Below are positions 20,408-32,164 of a DNA stretch of 64,000 bases, piece by piece (within the stretch, counting starts at the first letter, position 1; each line of letters starts with the position of its first letter). Source of the DNA: Rhynchosporium graminicola (Eukaryota > Ascomycota > Leotiomycetes > Helotiales > Ploettnerulaceae); assembly GCA_900074885.1 (NCBI GenBank), contig FJUW01000022.1, positions 62,001 through 126,000 of the forward strand, written 5' to 3'. The notes under the pieces are model-generated. The model worked only from the letters and a program-made list of their open reading frames with translations. It was not told the origin of the DNA and did not search any database. The position numbers and the translations under genes are program-made.

Positions 20408-22942
20408 CTACCAACCCTTCTTCCGGGCGAATCGCTTATTCAAAAGCGCCAGAACCTTTGATACGTTGAACTGTACGTATTCAAGATCTAGATCTTCTTG
20501 ATTGTCCTTTTGCATTTCCAGCAAATCGTCTAATTTGAGATCCAACTCCAGAAGTCCACGATTACGTCCTATACTTTATCAGCTTCGACCTTGAAGAAAA
20601 CCCAAATTGCATACCTTTATAGTGGAGCGAAATCACAAAGGTCCCTGGCAAGGGACTCGTGAAATTGAAATATATGTTGGCCCTCCGGTTATCCGGCACA
20701 TTGCTCTTCTGGATGACACCCTCTTTCTCCAGTGCCTGATGAGTGAACTTGTATGGGCCGAGCACTTGATGTTTTTGCTGCTTTCTCCTCGTGCCTTCAC
20801 TTTGGCTCCGTACGTTGTGCAGATAGCTCTTGTATGTCTCGAGTTGACCGACGAGATATGTATTATGATCGCGGATGGTCTTGAATACCTCCTCCAGCTT
20901 GTAAGTCTCAATAACAACACCATCCTTAAGCGAGCCAAGGTGTTGAAGTTCTTGCTCAACTTCGTCGCGGAGAAGGCTGAAATGATCGGACTTGTCGATC
21001 ACCTCCAATTCCTGCAGTTGACTGAGGAGTTCCATGGCGCGGATACCCTTCCTAACCATAACTGCATCGTTCCTAGATGTAGCAGCGGCATCGGCAACTC
21101 GCTCGAGACGAAGAGGTCTGCGCGCAACGGCACTGTTGGTCGGTATTGAGCGCATTATCTGGACAAAGGTAGATTTGGCCTCCATGAAGTAGACTTCTTC
21201 TTGGGTAATGTCGAGTGCTGCTGTGAGATCATCAATTGCGGTTTCCCACTTGCTGAAGAGCGGCAAATTGATAGCTCTGTTCTCTTTTCGTGGCAACTGA
21301 GCTGGAGCCGGCCCAAGGTCGCCCAGAATGACAGCCAAGTGGGAATTCTCATCTCTGTTCAACTCAGTGCTGTGTTTCTCCAATAGAGCATGGGTAGCAT
21401 AGACTTCGTTCAAGGTGATGGAGAGTTCCAGATCTTTCTTGGAAAGCGCAACATAGTTGTCCATTTCCAAGCTCTCGTAGAAATCCTGGACTTCACAAAG
21501 GTCGAGCATAAATTTGTTCACTCGTTCCTTGTTTTGTTGGATGAAAGGTTGGAGTTTGGCCATGTATGGTTCCTTTGCATACTGAGGCTTGTTGGCGAGG
21601 TTTTGAAGCATCTTAGCTATTAGAGTCAAGGTCCTCCTTGGCTTCTCTGCCGGAGTGCCATCGATAAGCATGTATGATTTGGGCGTGACGATCGCAGGGT
21701 TGATGAATCGGAGGAAGAAGAATCCACCGATAAGTGTGCAGATGATTTGGTCATTAGCGTCCGGGTACTTTCGCTTCGTCAGACTCCTGATCTGCTTGCA
21801 GATCCATCTGATACCATAAGGGGTCTCTTCTAGGCCCTCGATAATGGTCGTCAGGAAACTGTTTGCAATTTCCATCAGCATGGTCAATCTTGGCTCGATG
21901 ATAGCCTGCACTTGGGAATTCTCTGCCGCTTGCTCTGCAGTCACTCCCCTAGGCAGGGAAGCAGGTAAACTTCCGGTATCCTCCTCGATCTGTTCAATCA
22001 TTCGCTCGTACACTTTTAAAGGGTTAATCTCAAGGTCAAGATCTTTCAGCTCTATGAGTCCATTAATTCTATCGGCCAATACGGTCTTGAGGTAACTCTG
22101 CCCAGGTCCACGTCGAGTATATGTAGTCATCATTCGGGAAACAGGAGTGTTCGCCCTGAGAAGAGAGGAGTATTCGGGGGTATTATCGAATTGATAGGTT
22201 AAAACGGACTATGGAAGGTTAGTCAAAAAAATGCATTGATCAAAAGTGGTACGTACCTGGAACATAGTCAATAGAAGATGCTCTTCACGACTTTCGTATT
22301 GATTTCCGTAAATGGTGAACATCACAGTCTGTAACAGCGAGTCAATTTCGGCCATGGTGACCAGGCGACAGAGATGTGCGATGTGTCGAGGCTCGGACTG
22401 TAATAGGAACAACAAGTTTCCATATTTCTGTGTCTTCTCGTCATTTGGGAAGAAACCCTCTTGTAAATCAGAGGCGTCCTCGAGATGGCTTGCCACTTCA
22501 TTTTGCTACGCATTGTTAGTCTAGACATCCATTCGGAGACGTCTTTCTTCACCTCTTCCAAAGCCATGCGATTCTGGATCAATAGGGCAATACGCGAATC
22601 GAGATATCTGACATCCTTTTCTAACACGAAATTCTTCTTCGACTGGGACGAGATCTTGGATTTCAGGTCGCGGAGGATCTTCTGGGCTGGTTGATGGTTA
22701 GTACCTCGTGCTTTCAAATCTGATCTGGGTCTGGGCTTACCCTTTGCCAAATCATCTTCGATCTCCAAATCCTTCTCATTTGCAGACATGGACATGTACA
22801 GGGTCGTCATAGAATACCGCTTCGACTGGCGAACGGATCTCCCTCCGTCATGTGAGGACATGGTGTTTTGTCGTGATACTGGTTGAAAGGAGGAAGAGGA
22901 AGCTGTTGACGCCCGCCGAGGGGTTTGGAGCATGACGCTCAT
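20408..22942 (-). CDS. gap1: Ras GTPase-activating protein, Gap1/GapA type (IQGAP-related)
   Basis: Five exons fit: 22942-22741, 22686-22553, 22505-22257, 22208-20615 and 20568-20408, giving 779 residues. All introns (46-54 bp) have GTRNGN donors, CTRAY-type branches and YAG acceptors. The RasGAP domain spans about residues 150-400: [30 protein letters not shown] (arginine-finger region, aligned to FRGNSLASK of neurofibromin) and [12 protein letters not shown] at about 360. The C-terminal RasGAP_C region ends [16 protein letters not shown]. Family members in S. pombe (Gap1) and Aspergillus (GapA) switch Ras off and so control polarity and development. The N-terminal 60 residues are Ser-rich and probably disordered. 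The arginine finger is kept, unlike in IQGAPs, so an active GAP is expected. Confidence 0.92.
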
Positions 22943-23935
22943 ATTTGCGTTCGCCGAGGGCGAAGGTGGTCGAGATGTGTAATTGACGTTGAAGTTTCAG
23001 GTGGTTGTGACGTTCTGGCCGAGTTTCGCAAGGTGTTCGAAGTATTTGTCTCGCAGTACGAACAAAGAACACTTCCAACAGTAGCCGGGAGCGCTAGTAG
23101 GTTGATATTATAGTAAAGGGTGTTCTGGAACGAGTTTCGAAAGCTTCGATAAGCAAAATGGCGCTGGATGGATATTATCGTGCGGTGGTTGATTAAGGAG
23201 GGAATACGGTGCTTTAGACGCAGACGAATGTCGACCAGCGATCTCGATTGGATTGAGGGAGGAGCACGGCACAGGTCCTTTCGTTTCGATTCGGGTTCGG
23301 AACAGTTCAGTGCAGGTATTTGGGGCGTTGGGAAGTGGTCGAAGGCTGGTGAGATCGTCGCAAAGTGGTCCGAATGTAAATGTTTCTTCTGCTCGGGAGG
23401 ATGGTGCAGATTGCGGTCTCTGGTATGGGCTGCAATTAGATGGCGATGATTTAGCGACCGGAGTAGGAAAAGGAACGGTGAGATATGCGTAGGGGCGCAA
23501 TCGTTGGAGGCCTGGTCGTGATGATGGATCCAGGGGGGGAGGGAAAGCGAGAGAGTGTGTGTGAAGAAAAGAGGTGGGTGAGAGGGAGGCTCGGAGGTAT
23601 AATAGGACGACCCAAGGGAAAGCTTTGGCTTTGGCTTCTTCGTAATAATAATTAGGTCGGGGTTTGACAAAAGTAGGCCTACAGTACCTAAGTACCTACC
23701 TACTCTTTGGCTTGATCGACTAAAGAACGGTAATCTCGCGTAGGATAAGGAATAGGGTGGGCGTTGTTGGGCTGAATCAGATAGAGGTAGAGGGTTGATG
23801 ATTATTATTTGATCGTTCCTCTCGAGAGAGCTTTGAGCTGAGTCGAGATGGAGGGGAAGCTCACGCAAGACACGGGTGACGGGAGAGATGCAGAGACGAG
23901 GAGGGAGGCCTGATGCAGATGCAGCAGCAGCAGGG

Positions 23936-23967
23936 CCGGGGCAGGGCAGGGCAGGGCAGGGCAGGGA
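23936..23967. repeat. (GGGCA)n short tandem repeat
   Basis: Five or so units of gggca, followed closely by a short cctgt repeat at 23981-23998. Confidence 0.85.
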
Positions 23968-26587
23968 AGATGAAGATGAAGCCTGTCCTGTCCTGTCATA
24001 CCATACATACACTAGGTACCTAACCACAACCACACCACTGCCTACTCGGGGTCGTACGTTGGTAGTAGCATACCTCATCAACTCTAACTACATGAAACTT
24101 CGAAGCATCAAATCAATCACTGGGAGTGATTGCAGGGAAGCCTGCTTGCTGGCTTTCAGATTGTGTGCCGCCGTCATCACCATCGTCTGCAACGGAGCGA
24201 TGGCTGTTTTCGATGTTTCCATCATGATACTATACTTACAACCAACCAGCCATACAGTAATCACCATTGCTTCGTACACTGCCATGATTGTGGCAAATCG
24301 GGGTCCTTCCTTCGTCTTGTTTTGTTTCCTTGAGTGTTTCCACTAACCGTTCCCGATACTAGAATTGGCCTGGTCCGTCCCCTTCACCAGAAGTCTGGTG
24401 GTATAATCATAAAATCTTCCCCATCGCCGACTTCATCCCTTCCTTACACCGTATTACATAGTGTTTGCTTTCTACTTGTAGAATGAACATTTATAGATAG
24501 TCTCTCCGCTTCAGGGTCCCACTGAACCATATCACTTACTGTAAACTCTCAATCCATTGTCTTCTCGCCTCGTATTACTCGAAAAGGCATCAAGCCCAAC
24601 GCAAGGACAAGGCAGGCAGGTAGCCGATTACTCCGCATCTGTGCGACTTCACTTCATCTAATCAACATGATGGTGGCCTCGAGAACTCTTCCAATTATGA
24701 ACCTAATTGGAAACTCCGTGCACGACCCTTCGTATATTGTACTGTATCCGTGCACGTGGAGAAAATGGAATCTCTCATATTCCTCTTTTCTGTAGGTTAT
24801 CGATACCCTCCCTACCCTACGTACGGATAACAAAAGCATGCATCTATACGGCACAGCTCGGGAGAATCCCATTCAGCGATAATAATGACTCGCACTCCAG
24901 ACGAAATACCGACCAATGACGATAATCTTCTTTCTTTCTGTTCCTGCTCAGCTCGCTCGCCCAATGAACTCGTCGAACATTTTTCCCTTTCTCTTCGTAG
25001 AATTCTTTTTTAGTTTGTCGTTTTAGTTATCGACCCGTATCCATAGTTTCAGGGGCAAGCCGTACTAGAGTCCACAATTCGAGCTTGTACGGCTTGTACC
25101 TGACCCAAAGTTGATGGTTGCACGCCGGCGCGATGAACCACGGAATGGGTTCTCCCGATACCCACAGCGGTGAAGGCGACAATCGATCAGAGCGGCACTA
25201 TCCATACCTATCTAGGTAAGCATCCGACGAACCCCTCCTCATTGTTTGTTTGTTTGTTCGTCCTCCTCCTCCGTGGAAAGTTCGGTTTTGGCAGTAGAAG
25301 TCTACTTCAGTTCGCTCTCTACATCCATCCTTCTGTGAAGCGAAAAGCAACATCCTTTCAATGTTCCTGAAGAATAGAACCAAAGCCGCTCACAGCGTAT
25401 CTGGTTAACGGGTACGGGCGCAGGTACAGATAGATACAGACAGGTACAAGGTACAGGTACAGTACCACAAGATCCATCCGTCCTCTGAGCTCACCGTACC
25501 TGAAAGGGACGAAGGGACGAGGTCGAGCTATCCGACCCCTCTCCTCCCAAAGCAGATACATAAGCAGGCGAGTATCCTGAGTCCTGAGTCCGTCCGAGCA
25601 GAGTAAACTCTACTGTAACAGAAACCAACCTGCACCCGGCCTCAGCCTACAAACTCTCCGAAAACTGTCAGAGGAAGGTCAAGTGAACTTCGGATGTCTC
25701 AGCGCCACACGAACTCGTTCACGTTTGATAAGGGGAAGTAGTGAAGCCAAGAGAAGAGAAAAGATGCACGTCCCCGTCTTCCATCCCATCTCCACGATAA
25801 TGCCGATTCCAACGGCCATGAAGAAATGCAAGGGGATGGTGATCGAATTAAGGCGTGCATGTGCAGGTGCAGTGCATCGCACCCAGCATATATGTTTGGC
25901 TTAGCGCCATGAAGAAAGATCTCCTTTCGCTTATTGTAGCTTATCCGGAGGTCTCAGCGCGCGGGAAGTATTTTACAGTAGAAAGGGGTATCATGGGACG
26001 ACAAGCGAGCGAACGATGCGGTCGAACATGTCATCAAAGACGTCAAAGACATCACTCGTTACTCGACAATGGTGCTAGGATTATAAAATTCTTATCGGGC
26101 GTGTTATTTTCACAGAGCCGCCACACTATACCACCAGCACCCACCGTAAACGCAAGCAATAGATATTGCACACAGTCCTAGTGTTCAAATCTTTCGTTAT
26201 TCACATGGGTACATTTACAGTACATCTGAAGTCTAAGAGATAATATTTGTAATAACGACGACGAACAAACGAACCTCAAAGGGAAACAAGATCGCAAAAG
26301 CAGCTCCGACGATGGTACAGTGGCAGACAAAGCAAGATCTTGGCAATTCCACCCCCACACTCTCGAAAATTCCCGCAATCTCTTTACGATGGATATCCCA
26401 CCTCCTCGCGCTGTCCAGTGTTCAGCCTGATAGCAAAATCCACATCTGCAATCTACAGCGCGTCAAAGCGAACCTGTTCCTGCATACAAGCCGCGTCTCT
26501 ACGCAGGTACTCCGTAGGTACCGGTACCTATATACGTAGTACATAAACCCCAACATACGCTGTATACCCTTGCTTACATGCCATGCT

Positions 26588-26616
26588 GCACCGCACCGCA
26601 CCGCACCGCACCGCAG
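26588..26616. repeat. (GCACC)n short tandem repeat
   Basis: Five consecutive gcacc units plus a partial unit. Confidence 0.9.
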
Positions 26617-27002
26617 AGAGACAAGACTGCGGCAATACCAAATTCCACAACTAGTCTCAAACCCCTATCAAGCCCCAGCTTATAAATAATCCAGGGACTC
26701 GATTTATCCTCTCCGAGTCTCGCTCACTCACCAAATCGGAAAAGTGGATAAAGATAGTGCCCAGCCCAGAACCTAATAATAATCCAACACCTGACGCCGC
26801 GACGAACTCCCGTGACCATTTTCCAGGGCTTCCTTCCCGCCACAAACAACGTAAATAAGAAACTACATCTACTTACTGACTGTCCGTCGCCTCTGACATG
26901 CAACAACAGTAAGTAGAAAAGTGAAGTAAAGTAAACCGATAGACATCCATCACTTCACACTTACAAATTTAGCGCTCCTGCCTTTCCTTCAACATGAAAT
27001 AC

Positions 27003-27026
27003 TTCATACATACATACATACATACA

Positions 27027-27058
<32 letters not shown>

Positions 27059-27085
27059 CATACATACATACATACATACATACAG
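27003..27085. repeat. (TACA)n microsatellite
   Basis: About 20 tandem tetranucleotide units with one interruption (tatacata near 27052). The 60-88 codon open frames on both strands here exist only because a 4-bp repeat is open in several frames. Confidence 0.95.
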
Positions 27086-27837
27086 ATATATGCGAGTTAG
27101 CCGCGCGATAAACCCCCTCCCCTCCCCTCCCCCCCGAATCGGCATACTTTCCCTTCCCACATCCCGCTCTCTCCCCCAAGCAAAGATCCATTGATAGACA
27201 CTTACGTGCTGCACGAACCAAGAGATAGATAGCACGGTCCCTTTTTGATGTTTAAGAGTCTTGGTCTGGGATCGGTCGGCGATGACTCCTGAATATGTAA
27301 AAGAGTAGGTCGAGTGTGGAGTATAATAATACGGACAGCAAGGATAAGAATCTATTTATATCTAACAGGGGGAGTTACTATATGAGCTTAATCCGCGTTG
27401 GGATGGAAAGGTTGATATTGAGATAGGTAGGCAGGTAGATAGCCAGCACCGAGTACTTCCAAAAAGACAAAAGCCGCCAGCCAGCCATCTCGATGCAAGG
27501 AAGGGGATGTCATGTCGTGAAAAAAGCATCCTATGATTCCAACCCGAAGTAGTACTCAATTCGCAAGTCGTCAAATTCGTTTGGGAACTTGGATGGTTTC
27601 TGTAACGAATGTTCCCCCTTCTTTCCACCGATGACTCCTCGAATGAATCTCAAAGCCCTGAGTAAACTTCTTCGTCACAAGCAGAATCTCACTACAACTA
27701 TCCCTCCTGCAGTATCCAAAAGTTCTTCAAACCCCGTCCCTACGTACCCTCCCATCCCCTCCCTCTCCGTATCCACTACAGTTAACGAGTTCCTTTATGC
27801 ATGTCTCAAACCATCCATCCTCCTCGACGTCATCATC

Positions 27838-27873
27838 ATCATCCCTCCCTCCATCCCTCCCTCCCTGCCTCCC
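27838..27873. repeat. Pyrimidine-rich (CCCT/ATC) repeat
   Basis: Irregular ccctccatccctccctccctgcctccc run, a simple-sequence pyrimidine tract. Confidence 0.7.
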
Positions 27874-29139
27874 TCACAAGTCGTGATGCTTAGGCACCGA
27901 TCTGCCCCCTCCCCTACCTTACCATCCCAACAGTCCGAAGGCGGCAGAGAGCGGCTGGGCAGCCGAAGTATTGAACTTTCATCTCATGCCGGATCGGCAC
28001 GGTGGTGAGACACGCTTGATAAGAGATCCTTGGATCTTGATTAAAACTTTGGGCAGGATTAAAATCGCTTACTCTTTTTTTTTGGTTAGAGCGCGCTCCG
28101 CGCATCGGGTTTTTGGATATGGAGGAGGAATGGAGGAAGGAAGTGCACCGACTGATTCTTTATAGGTACATTATTGCATCGCTATAAGGAGGAGGTGGCT
28201 AGATGTTGTTCATAGGTACATGCTTAGGTAATAGATTACTCGATGAATGGATGTTGGGAGATTCGAGAGGAATCTGAATGGATTTACGGGTGTTTAGGTA
28301 TTTAGGTAGATGTTCGTGACATTCTATCTAGATGGAGTTGGTGCTTGCAATTTCATGAAGGAGGAACGTGACGGTAAGGTGGTGTGACTGTCCTTAAGGT
28401 CCTCTGGAAAACCTTCAGGGAGGGATATGGACGAGGCTTTTTATCTTCATGTAAAGATGATACATGTTCCAGTGGCAATGCAACGTATCTATGTAATCGT
28501 GATGTAGCATCGGGGTACGGTGGCAGAGAGAGCGATCAGCATAGGAACCATTGTTTTGTTTGGGGGGGCATAAGCGAGGTCTGGATCTTTTGCTGCAGCC
28601 GGAGGGACCGGGGGTATCTTGGATTTGATGGGTCATCACATACAGCATTGATATTGATTGTATGTGGTGTGAAAGATGTCCTGATTTAGTGATAACACAA
28701 GGACAGACTGTTTCCATCGTCAAAAAATGCAGGGCCTTTTTTCCTTGCCAGATGCAAAGTTATGTCTTCTGATTTGTCCCTCCGTGTGTCAGATGTTTCA
28801 TTGATAGGTTGATACGGCCACACTTCATACAGAAGAGTAGCCAGCTCGACTCTTATATAGCCTGAAGGTCCGGTATGGAGCTGCCTCGTGTGCCCAGTCA
28901 CACATGGCAGGCTTCCCCCGAAGTGCTCGCGCAAAGAAACGTGCAGCATCAGACATGGCGCTTTCAGTAAAAGAAGTTGCCGATTCCCTAGTCTGGCAAG
29001 TATCGCCAGTCACTGATCTGCATAAAGCAGATATATCCATACTGGTGTAAACTATCGCTTACTCGGCATTACTGGTCAGGCACCTTCGCGTTTGAGCTCT
29101 TCTAGCACAGGCAAGTCAACATTAACGTTCCAAGCCAGA

Positions 29140-31331
29140 TCAAGTGAGTTCAAAATCCTGTTCCTGAAACACCCCAACTGCCTGCCCCTCCAGAAATTGA
29201 GGGACGCAAACCTCGCCGAGGACCTTGTATCGGCCCACGTCTCTTGGGTCAGCACGTAATGCTAGTAGGTAAGGACTTCCATATAAGGCTACTATGATAT
29301 CTCCCTCTTGGCAAAAAGGATAGCATGCTCCAAAGATAGGGCCAATGGGGATCCGATCCTTGGTCGTACCAGGTATCAGTGAGGCGAGTCGCATGTAAAA
29401 CAAAACCTTATTTGCTAGCAAAACCCCCATGCCAGACGAATGTTGGGGGTCATGGAGCTCTGATTGATTATTAGGACTTGGAGATGTGCAGTGCTGAACA
29501 AAAGTCGTTTCATCCATCGTCAAAGGTGCAAATAGCAGATTTTTGGTGATAGCTGCATGGACATACTTTAGACGGTCTGGCAGAGCATTTGATGCTTGTA
29601 AATCAGGATGCTCAAAAGAGTCCGATACATTAGAGACAAAACGGGTAAGAGCCTGAATGACAAGCTCCTCTGAGCTTTCCGGGCTTATTGAACCATTTAC
29701 GTGAATTTTGCTGATCGTGCCGACATGTAAACCTTTACACCATAAGACATTACTGTCGTGATAATCAGTTATTACAGCTTGTTCTTGACCGCTTGGGTTG
29801 TATTCAAGTCCTCCAGTGAGATTCGTATGAGATTCTCGAAGGCACATGACTAAACCACCGAGACATCAGCCGCTGAACTTCACCAACACATTGAAGCCTT
29901 GAAAACTGCGGGCTTACAGTTTGGCACCCAAGACGGGAGTGAAGATAGATCATGCTGGCTATTCGTACATTGGCATGAATATCTTTCTGGATTGCAAATG
30001 AGAAGAAGATTTCGTTCTTGGACTAGGATTGATCGAACAGCATTCGAATATACTGTATCAGCATCCAGGGTATAGTCGACTTGTATCCCACAATGTTTGC
30101 TACTGCCAAGACCTAAAAGGCTATAAATTTTGTCGCGAGGGTCACTGCAGTTGTGGTCTCTGAATGTATTCAGTATAGTCGATATCTGCATATTTTGGCT
30201 GCCCTCGTGCCGAACTCGGATTGTTTGAAAGTTCGAAGAATCTTGCATCAACAACACGGAACCAAACGCCTGAGAGTTCAGCGGCATCTCAAGCTCGAAT
30301 ATCTTAGCATAGTGGACAAACCATGTGAGTATTGCAGAACGTATAGAGCGCAGGCCAACATGGACTGCGCATTGTTTGCCAAGAATAAACTCCTGCACGA
30401 CCCAGAGGCGACGCCAGTACGGCCTACCGCATATCAATCCAAAAGTCTTCCAACGTGATTCAAGTGCTCGATCGAACAGCAGTCTATTGAACTCGGATTC
30501 CAGCTCAGTGAAGGTATCTCTGTGATGCTTCTTATAGCATTCTGCCGCCATTTCGACAAAGTCTTCAGCGTTTGGAAGTTCAAGGCCAGTCCACGAATGA
30601 ACACACTGCGCATTTTGATAGAGTTCACCCATCAACTGCACCTGTTCATTTCGCTCCGCTACATCCAGCTGATTAATGCACAGAGCATCAATCCCTGGAA
30701 CTCATCAGCGATGTAATCTTTTGAACACAGCCTCGCTTACCCTCCTGGAAGTACTGAGCATAAATCGTCGTCATAACTTACAGATATGAGTCTCATACGT
30801 GAAATGAATTGGACTCTCTTTACTCAGTTTTTCTCCAAACTCCCCGACGTCAGCATCCGGGTGGTTCTTGAACCAATTCGCGCCTCTCCTCAAATGCCAC
30901 AGCGCAGCCCAAAGATTCGGGGTGACTTCAACAGCTTGGCCATCCAAGAAAATGAAGCCACTAATCAACACCTTCCTCTTACGCCTCAGGTCATCAGGAT
31001 CCTCAAAAGTCTCGCCAAGACTTTCGTCGTCCCAAGTATAGCTCAAAGCGTGATATGTAGGTTTATCATGAAGAGATACATGGCTGAGGACACAGCTAAT
31101 GGGATCAGGACCAAGTAAGAGGGAGCCTGGTTGCTCTGGAAGGACGTGTAGAACACGGACTTCGCGAGCGGACGGGTCAAGCTGCCGGTAAATGTCGATT
31201 CTTGCGGGCCGTTGAGACTTCTGTGAAGAAGTCGTCGAGGCTTTAGTGCTGGGGTGGACCGATCGGTTTGGTGAATTGCGACGACCGAAGCGAAGTTTGC
31301 GAAGACGCGAGGTAATATTTGAGTCTGTCAT
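29140..31331 (-). CDS. HET-domain (heterokaryon incompatibility) protein
   Basis: Three exons fit with consistent phases: 31331-30782, 30694-29918 and 29849-29140, giving 678 residues. Intron 1 (87 bp) is GTAAGT to TTCCAG and splits the Trp of WIDALCINQ; intron 2 (68 bp) is GTAAGC, branch CTGAT, acceptor TTTAG. HET motifs are complete: YHALSYTWDD near residue 100, HIWIDALCINQ near 185, then GRPYWRRLWVVQEF and DPRDKIYSLLGL. The C-terminal part has GDIIVALYGSPYLLALR and LGEVCVP, usual in these proteins. HET proteins trigger cell death after fusion of genetically different hyphae, and many paralogues have no known role. I chose the start MTDSN; an upstream ATG at 31364 would add 11 residues. The gene appears intact. 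Confidence 0.9.
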
Positions 31332-32164
31332 AGTCGCCAGTGGTGATGTGAATATCAAAATCAACCCTGGAGGGGGATCTAGAGGGGTCTGGCGAAATCA
31401 GAAGAGGGGTGATCCGCGACGTAGACCCTGGTCGTGTGAGCGCCACGTGATACTGCTGTACAACGTTCAATTGGGTAGCAGCCTGCTTTTCTGGTTGGCT
31501 GTTGGGAAATCCATACATAACAGTGCCAAGTATACACATTCATGGGCGAGCTAATAGCGAGAGTCTTTCCGTACGCCAACAAATAAAGCAATGAGAATCG
31601 AAGCCCCTCACAGATCGGTACAGCTATATGTAGAATCTCAGCAACTTCTCGCCATGTGACTCTTAACTTGGACGTACATTTCAATTAAATATGCTCGGCT
31701 TGATCCAATTCAAGATCTGCAATGAGGAATGATTTCAGACGAGTGACAGCTCCAACTGGGCAGCAAATAAGAAGCGGCGATGCTACTTAAAAAGCCTCGT
31801 TCGTTCTCGCTTCGGAGCGTTACTTGTTTACCAGAAGCTCACTTGGTTCGGCCCTTTCGCCTGGAGGAAATTTGAAGAAATAATTGAATTCCAAAACTCT
31901 GGGCGAACGCCCAGTAAATTGTGATATGATCGCTATGCATCCTATGCTCGCTATGCAGAAAGGTAGTAAAACATACCTATGTTTTGCTGAACTCCAACGC
32001 TATGAATACCAAGCTCGTGCCCCATGATGCTGACACGCCCTCTGAGTCCGTTTCCCATCGCTATGCATAATTGACATGAGAGTATAAGATCGACCTCATT
32101 CCCACACCATATAACGCCATGCATCGAATACCAATGCCACCAATGCCAATGCGATAATACAGCT
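31332..32164. other. Intergenic between the HET and NYN genes
   Basis: Contains the HET promoter side and the 3' side of the next minus-strand gene. Short frames only; no feature recognised. Confidence 0.4.

Larger units (their letters stand above)
22943..29139. other. Six-kilobase gene-poor interval upstream of the RasGAP gene
   Basis: No frame in either direction shows a domain, intron chain or protein-like composition. The longest (22939-24081, minus) is Pro/Ser/His-rich and overlaps the RasGAP start. The interval is rich in pyrimidine runs and short tandem repeats (listed separately) and in repeated ggtacc/aggtac words (for example 25427-25470). It probably holds the 5' leader and promoter of the RasGAP gene and the 3' end of the HET gene. 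A noncoding transcript cannot be excluded. Confidence 0.45.

Noticed and set aside
20569..20614. Reading straight through to an earlier stop in the last RasGAP exon
   Set aside because: The continuous frame ends in an atypical tail, whereas splicing out 46 bp gives [16 protein letters not shown], the expected family end.
22939..24081. Minus-strand open frame of 380 codons upstream of the RasGAP gene
   Set aside because: Low-complexity Pro/Ser/His/Arg composition with a short tandem repeat inside and no domain. It overlaps the RasGAP start and is best explained as pyrimidine-rich leader sequence.
26961..27235. Tyr/Met/Cys/Val-rich and His/Thr/Tyr-rich open frames on both strands
   Set aside because: They are translations of the TACA microsatellite, open in several frames by construction.
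27589..28008. Plus-strand 139-codon frame rich in Pro, Ser and Ile
   Set aside because: Encodes a simple pyrimidine tract, with no splice signals or homology pattern.
29850..29917. Apparent frameshift in the HET gene
   Set aside because: A 68-bp intron with GTAAGC, CTGAT and TTTAG restores the frame, so the gene is intact.
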